A stretch of DNA of 64,000 nucleotides from Shinella sp. XGS7 (GTDB lineage Bacteria; Pseudomonadota; Gammaproteobacteria; Burkholderiales; Burkholderiaceae_C). The stretch is from positions 3,113,001 to 3,177,000 of the forward strand of contig NZ_CP084758.1 in NCBI RefSeq assembly GCF_020535565.1, written 5' to 3'. Position numbers and translations under genes: made by a program. Below the pieces are notes generated by a model. That model did no database searches. It had not been told where the DNA came from and was given only the letters and a program-made list of their open reading frames with translations. This document shows, one piece after another, positions 59,397 to 64,000 of this stretch (its first letter is position 1; every line of letters starts with the position of its first letter).

Positions 59397-59606
59397 ATGA
59401 AAAAGTCGATCCTGTTGGCTTCCCTGCTGGCTGCTGTTGCTCTGGCCGCTTGCGGCAAGAAGGAAGAGGCTGCTGCTCCTGCTGCTGCTGAGCCGGCTTC
59501 CGCCGCTGCTCCCGCTCCCGCCGCTTCGGAAGCCGCTTCGGCTCCGGCCGCTGACGCTTCGGCTCCTGCTGCTGCCGACGCTGCTTCGGAAGCCGCCAGC
59601 AAGTAA
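59397..59606 (+). CDS. Small alanine-rich lipoprotein
   Basis: A 69-residue lipoprotein. Signal peptide MKKSILLASLLAAVALAAC with lipobox (LAAC, Cys19), then GKKEE and a low-complexity tail of Ala, Pro, Glu and Ser (repeats of the type AAAPAPAASEAASAPAA) to the C-terminus. Codon use is different from its neighbours: it is rich in GCT and CCT, which suggests high expression. AGGAC lies upstream of the ATG. It has its own terminator. Family not recognised; similar small Ala-rich lipoproteins are common and abundant in Burkholderiales. Confidence 0.82.
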   Translation: MKKSILLASLLAAVALAACGKKEEAAAPAAAEPASAAAPAPAASEAASAPAADASAPAAADAASEAASK

Positions 59607-59631
59607 TCGGGTTCCTCCGATCACGGCGAAA

Positions 59632-59667
59632 GCCGTCGGCCGCAAGGCCGGCGGCTTTTGTTTTTTC
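59632..59667 (+). terminator. Rho-independent terminator after the Ala-rich lipoprotein
   Basis: GCCGTCGGCC (59632-59641), loop GCAA, GGCCGGCGGC (59646-59655, one G-T pair), then TTTTGTTTTTTC. Confidence 0.93.
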
Positions 59668-59736
59668 TGGCTGGGAATATCCCAGCGAGGCACTCGAGAT
59701 ACTCGCGCCGCCTGCGCCGGTATTTGAGTGGATTCT

Positions 59737-60531
59737 CTAGCCGAGCGTCAGCCAGTCCAGGCCTTGTCCCTGGTCCGCCACCAGCACCCGCTCGGGGCTG
59801 CGGTCGTTCAGCGCCTGAGCCAGGGCTTCAAAGGCCAGGGCGGGCAGGTTGTTGCGCTCGCTCAGATGGGCGGCCACCACCCATTGCAGATCGGCATGGC
59901 CGCAGCGTGCCAGGATCTCGCCCGCCAAGGCGTTCGAGAGATGGCCGTGCGTGCCCAGGATGCGGCGCTTGAGGCTGGCCGGGTAGGGGCCGTTGCGCAG
60001 CAGGTCCTCGTCGTGATTGCACTCCAGCAGCAGGCCGTCCAGCCCTTGCAGGCGCTGGATCAGGGGCTCGGGCGCGCTGCCCACATCGGTGAGCAGGCCC
60101 AGGCGGTGGCGACCGTCCTCGCAGAGCAGTTGCAGGGGCTCGGCGGCGTCGTGGGGCACGGCAAAGGGCTGCAGGCTCAGATCGCCCAGCGCCACCTGCT
60201 CGTCGTCGCGCACCAGATGCAGCAGCTCGGAGGGGAGCTCCGGCGTGCCGTGGCGCTGGCTGATGGCGCGCCAGGTGCCGCGGCTGGTCCACAGCGGCAC
60301 CCGGTGGCGCCGGCACAGGCTCAGCGCGCAGCCCACATGGTCGCCATGCTCATGGGTGATGAAGACGCCATCGAGCTGCTCCGGCGTGCAGCCGGCGCGC
60401 GCCAGGCGCCGGGTCAGCTCGCGCAGGCTGAAGCCGCAGTCCACCAGCAGCAGGGTGCTGGTGATGCCCTGGCTGGCCTCCACCAGGCTGGCGTTGCCGC
60501 CGCTGCCGCTGCCCAGGCTACAGAAACGCAT
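59737..60531 (-). CDS. MBL-fold metallo-hydrolase (YycJ/WalJ-like)
   Basis: A 264-residue metallo-beta-lactamase fold protein: MRFCSLGSGSGGNASLVE, the metal motif FITHEHGDHVGCA (HxHxDH), DVGSAPEPLI in the middle and VAAHLSERNN near the end. The pattern is that of the YycJ/RNase-Z-like subgroup with a possible 5'-exonuclease role; the substrate is not established. The ATG at 60531 begins the family sequence. It lies 92 bp downstream of the bamC stop, and the same strand suggests a dapA-bamC-MBL operon. Confidence 0.9.
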   Translation of the reverse strand: MRFCSLGSGSGGNASLVEASQGITSTLLLVDCGFSLRELTRRLARAGCTPEQLDGVFITHEHGDHVGCALSLCRRHRVPLWTSRGTWRAISQRHGTPELPSELLHLVRDDEQVALGDLSLQPFAVPHDAAEPLQLLCEDGRHRLGLLTDVGSAPEPLIQRLQGLDGLLLECNHDEDLLRNGPYPASLKRRILGTHGHLSNALAGEILARCGHADLQWVVAAHLSERNNLPALAFEALAQALNDRSPERVLVADQGQGLDWLTLG

Positions 60532-60623
60532 CGTGCTGGTTTTCCCAAAAACAAAAATGCCGCCGGCGCGCGGCGCGGGCGGCAGAGCTGCGGTGCCCGG
60601 GTGTCGAAGCACCCGGGGCCGTA

Positions 60624-61808
60624 TCAGCGCAGATCGTCCATCAGCAGGTTGAGGATGCGCTTGGCGTTCTCGTCGGTCTGCTGCTGACCCTTGGTGTCCA
60701 GGATCTTCACCACGCTGCGCTCGCCCTCGGCCTTGACCGAGACACGGTAGCGGTTGGCGGTGATGGCCTGCTCGCCCTTGAACAGGCGCTGGAAGAAGTT
60801 CGGCTCTTCCTTGCCCACCATGGTCGGGTCGGCATAGCGCAGATAGAACAGGCCCTGGTTGCGGTCGCGGTCCTCGATGGTGAAGCCATGGCGGTCCAGC
60901 GATTGGCCCACGCGGCGCCAGGCGCGCTCGAAGCCCTCGTTGACCTGCAGGCTGTCGGGCACCTCGCTGAGCGGTCGGTTGCGTGCGCCGCCGCGCAGGG
61001 GCGGCAGTTCGGACGAGGGCACGTTCAGTGCCGGCGTGCCGGCAGCCACGATGGTCTTGGCCGTCTCTTCCTTGCCGCCCAGCTTGAGCAGCAGGCGCGA
61101 GAGCATCTCGCCTTCCAGCGTGGGCTCGGAGGGGCGCGGCTGCCAGACGGTCTGGTCGCGCTGGTTGCTGCTGTACACCTCCTGCATGCCGCGGTGCACG
61201 ATGAAGATGTCGGTGCCGCCATTGGCCGCGCGCTCCACGCGGGTGCGGTAGAGATCACGTTCGCCGGTGGAGTAGACCGAGTCGAAGACCTTGCCGATGG
61301 TCTTGCGGATGATGTCTTGTGGCAGGCGGGCGCGGTTCTCGGCCCAGTCCGTTTCCATCACGCCCACGCTGGGATCATCCTTGACCAGGGTCAGGCCGCG
61401 CTCCTGCCAGAAGCTGCGCAGCAGGGGCCAGAGCTGCTCGGGCGTCTGGTTGGTGTGCAGCCAGCGGGTGTCGCCATTGCGCTGCAGGCTCACCTCGCCG
61501 GTGCTGGCCACGGCCACCTGGGGGCCGGCCGCGGCCGTGGCGCCACGGCTGGCGCCGCTTTGCTGCTGCAGGGCCGAGGCGCTGATGGCGCCGCCCTGCA
61601 CCTGGGCACGGCCATCGCGGGCCAGCTGGGTCAGATCCGGCGGCACATCCAGACCGGTGGTCTGGCGGGCCTGACTGCGGTAGTCCACCTTGTCGGAGCT
61701 GAAGGTGCCGTCAAAGCTGCTGCAGGCGGCCAGCGAGGCGATCAGGGCCACGCAGGCCAGGCGCTGCGCCGTGGGCGCGAAAGAAGGGGAACGGGTCACG
61801 CTAGACAT
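60624..61808 (-). CDS. bamC: Outer membrane assembly lipoprotein BamC
   Basis: A 394-residue lipoprotein of the BAM complex. Signal peptide with lipobox (LAACSSF, Cys around residue 29), an unstructured stretch with VDYRSQARQTTGLDVPPDL, which is the segment that binds BamD in E. coli, and two helix-grip domains (about 110-215 and 260-385), the second with DRNQGLFYLRYADP. It follows dapA, as in E. coli. The ATG at 61808 is chosen over an upstream start. Confidence 0.93.
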   Translation of the reverse strand: MSSVTRSPSFAPTAQRLACVALIASLAACSSFDGTFSSDKVDYRSQARQTTGLDVPPDLTQLARDGRAQVQGGAISASALQQQSGASRGATAAAGPQVAVASTGEVSLQRNGDTRWLHTNQTPEQLWPLLRSFWQERGLTLVKDDPSVGVMETDWAENRARLPQDIIRKTIGKVFDSVYSTGERDLYRTRVERAANGGTDIFIVHRGMQEVYSSNQRDQTVWQPRPSEPTLEGEMLSRLLLKLGGKEETAKTIVAAGTPALNVPSSELPPLRGGARNRPLSEVPDSLQVNEGFERAWRRVGQSLDRHGFTIEDRDRNQGLFYLRYADPTMVGKEEPNFFQRLFKGEQAITANRYRVSVKAEGERSVVKILDTKGQQQTDENAKRILNLLMDDLR

Positions 61809-61886
61809 CTCCGAAGGTCTTGGGGCTGGGCCCCGGCCTGGTCTCACAGGAATCGTGGTGGGGGCAAAGCGGCTGGGCGGCTCTTC

Positions 61887-62768
61887 TCAGAGCAGCCCGG
61901 CCTCCTGCAGCGCCTGCTGCACCGCGGCCTGGCCGGCCGGGGTCAGCGGGGTGATGGGCAGGCGCAGCGCGCCCTTGCAGCGGCCCAGCTTTTCCAGGGC
62001 CCACTTGGTGGGCGCCGGGCTGGGTTCGCAGAACAGCTGCTTGTGCAGGCCCAGCAGCTGGAAATGGATGCGGCGGGCCTCGGCCACCTGGCCGGCCAGC
62101 GCGGCGCGGCAGAGCTCGTGCATCAGGCGCGGCGCCACATTGGCGGTCACGCTCACATTGCCCTGGCCGCCCAGCAGCATCAGGGCCACGGCCGTGCCGT
62201 CGTCACCCGAATAGATACCGAAGCCCTTGGGCGCATGCTTGATCAGGTAGGCGGCGCGCTCGATATTGCCGGTGGCTTCCTTGACGCCGAAGACGCCGGG
62301 CAGGGCCGCGCAGCGCAGCGCGGTCTCGGGCTGCATATCCGCCACGGTGCGGCCGGGCACGTTGTAGAGCATCATGGGGATGTCCACGGCCTCGGCGATC
62401 GCCTTGTAGTGCTGGTAGATGCCTTCCTGGCTGGGCTTGTTGTAGTAGGGCACGACGGAGAGCGTGCAGTCCGCGCCCACCGACTTGGCGTAGCGGCTCA
62501 GCTCGATGGCCTCGGCCGTGGAGTTGGCGCCGGTGCCGGCCATGATGGGCACGCGACCCTTGGCATGCTCGACCGCGACCCGGATGATCTCGCGGTTCTC
62601 TTCCATGCTGACCGTGGGCGACTCGCCGGTGGTGCCGACCACGCCAATGCAGTCGGTGCCTTCGGCGATATGCCAGTCGATCAAGCTGCGCAGCGCGGCG
62701 TAATCAACGCTGCCATCTTCCTGCATCGGCGTCACAAGCGCGACGATGCTGCCAACAATCGGTGTCAT
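61887..62768 (-). CDS. dapA: 4-hydroxy-tetrahydrodipicolinate synthase
   Basis: A 293-residue class I aldolase-type enzyme that condenses pyruvate with aspartate semialdehyde in lysine/diaminopimelate synthesis. [16 protein letters not shown], the catalytic [11 protein letters not shown] (Tyr), the Schiff-base Lys in [13 protein letters not shown] and [15 protein letters not shown] are all present. No N-terminal extension. It is the first gene of the operon with bamC (78 bp gap). Confidence 0.97.
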   Translation of the reverse strand: MTPIVGSIVALVTPMQEDGSVDYAALRSLIDWHIAEGTDCIGVVGTTGESPTVSMEENREIIRVAVEHAKGRVPIMAGTGANSTAEAIELSRYAKSVGADCTLSVVPYYNKPSQEGIYQHYKAIAEAVDIPMMLYNVPGRTVADMQPETALRCAALPGVFGVKEATGNIERAAYLIKHAPKGFGIYSGDDGTAVALMLLGGQGNVSVTANVAPRLMHELCRAALAGQVAEARRIHFQLLGLHKQLFCEPSPAPTKWALEKLGRCKGALRLPITPLTPAGQAAVQQALQEAGLL

Positions 62769-62821
62769 GGGAGGATTCCTCGTAATCGCGCGATTCTACT
62801 CAGCGCCGCGGGGCGAATTCT

Positions 62822-63382
62822 TCAGACCAGCCGGTAGCGCTGGAAAACCCCGGGGGACGGCGCCATTTCGCGAACGGCAGCAACGCGCTGAACGAAGCGC
62901 GGGTTGACCAGGCCCGCGGGCGTGCCGTCGAGGAAACCGTCTTCATAGGCCACGATGCGCAGGCCCTGGCAGGCCGTGAGCAGTTCGCCGGGCTGCAGCA
63001 GGAAATCGGGGCGGCTGGGCCGGCCAATGCTCTGCTGCCCGTCGGCAAAGGTTTCATAGACCAGCCAGCCGCCCGGCGCCACCGCCGCCACGATCTGCGG
63101 CAGCAGGGGGCGCCAGAGGTAGTTGGTGACCAGCACCAGGTCGAACTGCCGCTCGCCCAGGGGCCAGGGGCCGGCCTCGAGATCGGCCACCAGGGTTTCG
63201 GCCAGGCCGGCCAGCGGGGCCAGGGCCTGGGCGTCGCGGTCCACGCCGGTGAGCCGGAAGCCCTGGGCGGCCAGGGGGCGCAGATGGCGGCCGCTGCCAC
63301 AGGCCAGGTCCAGCACGCGGGCGCCGGGGGCGAGCTGCCGGCTCCAGCGCAGCAGCCAGGGGGAGGGGGTGTCAAGCGCCAT
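62822..63382 (-). CDS. Class I SAM-dependent methyltransferase
   Basis: A 186-residue small methyltransferase with motif I RVLDLACGSGRHLRPLA, the acidic loop GVDRDAQAL, motif for the adenine pocket ADLEAGPWPL and FDLVLVTNYLWRPLLP. The C-terminal half is short, so this is a minimal fold (TehB-like). Substrate unknown. It is the next gene upstream of dapA on the same strand (53 bp gap), followed by the small membrane gene. Confidence 0.85.
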   Translation of the reverse strand: MALDTPSPWLLRWSRQLAPGARVLDLACGSGRHLRPLAAQGFRLTGVDRDAQALAPLAGLAETLVADLEAGPWPLGERQFDLVLVTNYLWRPLLPQIVAAVAPGGWLVYETFADGQQSIGRPSRPDFLLQPGELLTACQGLRIVAYEDGFLDGTPAGLVNPRFVQRVAAVREMAPSPGVFQRYRLV

Positions 63383-63403
63383 CGGGCAAGCGGCGAAGAG
63401 AGT

Positions 63404-63544
63404 TCAGAAGCAGGCCCAGAGCTGCTCGGAGAGCTGCTGCATCAGGGCCGGCTGGGTGTAGGCCAGAAAGACCGCCGCCAGGGCCAGGCCTGCCGCCAGC
63501 CCGACCAGGCCGGTGCGCAGGCGGCGGCGCAGCTTGGGCTTCAT
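63404..63544 (-). CDS. 46-residue single-helix membrane protein
   Basis: A very short frame with an Arg/Lys-rich start (MKPKLRRRLRTG) and one membrane helix (LVGLAAGLALAAVFLAYTQ), ending LWACF. Its ATG overlaps the MFS stop codon by 3 nt (ATGA), and its stop lies 21 bp before the methyltransferase start. The coupling and codon style support it as a real gene. No known family. Confidence 0.6.
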   Translation of the reverse strand: MKPKLRRRLRTGLVGLAAGLALAAVFLAYTQPALMQQLSEQLWACF

Positions 63545-64000
63545 GCGGCGGCCGCCACGGGGCGGGCAATCGCGTGCTCGCGCACCGGCAGATTGATCAG
63601 GGTGGCCATCACGCCCAGGGCCACGGCCAGCCACCAGACGATGTCGTAGCTGCCGCTGGCGTCATAGAGCTTGCCGCCCAGCCAGACGCCCAGGAAGGAA
63701 CCGATCTGGTGGCTGAAGAACACAAAGCCGCCCAGCATGGACATGTGCTGCACGCCGAAGATCTGGGCCACCACCGCATTGGTGGGGGGCACGGTGGAGA
63801 GCCAGAGCACGCCCATCACGGCCGAGAAGACGTAAACGCTCATGGGGCTCAGCGGCACGCTCAGGAAGATGACGATGGCCACCGAGCGCAGGGCATAGAT
63901 GCCCGAGAGCAGGTAGCGCTTGGGAAAGCGCTGGCCCAGGCTGCCCGCGGCGTAGGTGCCAAAGACATTGAACAGGCCGATCAGGGCCAGGGCATAGGTG
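63541..64000 (-). CDS. MFS transporter, C-terminal part (runs off the window)
   Basis: A minus-strand gene that enters at the window end; only its last 152 or so residues are present. They contain about five helices of a major facilitator: FNVFGTYAAGSLGQRFPKRY, AVMGVLWLSTVPPTNAVVAQ, FVFFSHQIGSFLGVWLGGKL and LAVALGVMATLINLPVRE. It resembles the YbfB/monocarboxylate-type MFS proteins, but the substrate is unknown. It ends with ATGA overlap to the small membrane gene. Confidence 0.88.
   Translation of the reverse strand, partial: TYALALIGLFNVFGTYAAGSLGQRFPKRYLLSGIYALRSVAIVIFLSVPLSPMSVYVFSAVMGVLWLSTVPPTNAVVAQIFGVQHMSMLGGFVFFSHQIGSFLGVWLGGKLYDASGSYDIVWWLAVALGVMATLINLPVREHAIARPVAAAA

Overview
The window looks like the chromosome of a high-GC betaproteobacterium of the order Burkholderiales, probably near Roseateles, Mitsuaria or Rubrivivax. 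This is inferred from near-exclusive CTG, GCC and GGC codon use, Burkholderiales-type gene neighbourhoods (dapA-bamC, coaBC-dut, regBA beside SURF1 and a cyo operon), and a PEP-CTERM protein. No rRNA, phage, transposase or CRISPR array was seen. It is mostly ordinary core genome, packed with short operons on both strands.

Region by region. 1-9.5 kb: peptidases (prolyl oligopeptidase, M3 oligopeptidase), YaeQ, a lone receiver, a phosphofructokinase, an SDR and small membrane or exported proteins. 9.5-17.6 kb: an M48 protease/phhB/rsgA operon, orn, a fused pabB-pabC gene, and a 779-residue protein that looks like an SWI2/SNF2 helicase with its catalytic residues lost, joined to a SWIM zinc finger and a basic tail. 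17.6-23 kb: a DEAD-box RNA helicase with a long leader, a cold-shock/DUF1294 membrane protein, a GNAT enzyme and the RegB/RegA redox system. 23-28 kb: SURF1 and the cyoABCD quinol oxidase operon, which would be the natural target of RegBA; an FNR-like box lies upstream of cyoA. 28-37 kb: MFS transporter, a frameshifted LigB-type dioxygenase, a LysR regulator, a lipoprotein, a large beta-propeller diguanylate cyclase and a PEP-CTERM protein. 37-44 kb: tRNA-Pro, OPT transporter, tRNA-Arg, a 27-codon membrane peptide with its own promoter and terminator, and a Fur-box/TonB receptor/PepSY iron-uptake unit.

44-54 kb: a compact candidate sRNA whose hairpin loop is a perfect anti-Shine-Dalgarno tract, an HD-GYP phosphodiesterase, then a nucleoside uptake and salvage operon (BMP-family binding protein, ABC ATPase, two permeases, cytidine deaminase, purine nucleoside phosphorylase, deoC, deoA) behind a LacI/PurR-type palindrome. 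Imported nucleosides would be deaminated and phosphorolysed, with the deoxyribose passed to glycolysis by DeoC. 54-64 kb: trmB, coaBC, dut, an FKBP isomerase, a JmjC-type ribosomal oxygenase, an alanine-rich lipoprotein, a metallo-hydrolase, bamC, dapA, a methyltransferase and a truncated MFS gene at the right edge.

The strangest large-scale signal is mosaicism. The cores of the cyo genes, the last 290 bp of the second nucleoside permease and about 140 bp of the SDR gene switch abruptly to alphaproteobacterial-style codon use (CTC leucine, CCG-AAG, GCG, ATC). Their flanks, within the same genes, keep the native style. Either gene conversion or a chimeric assembly could explain this. Coordinates were read by eye; no alignment, codon-usage computation or database search was run.
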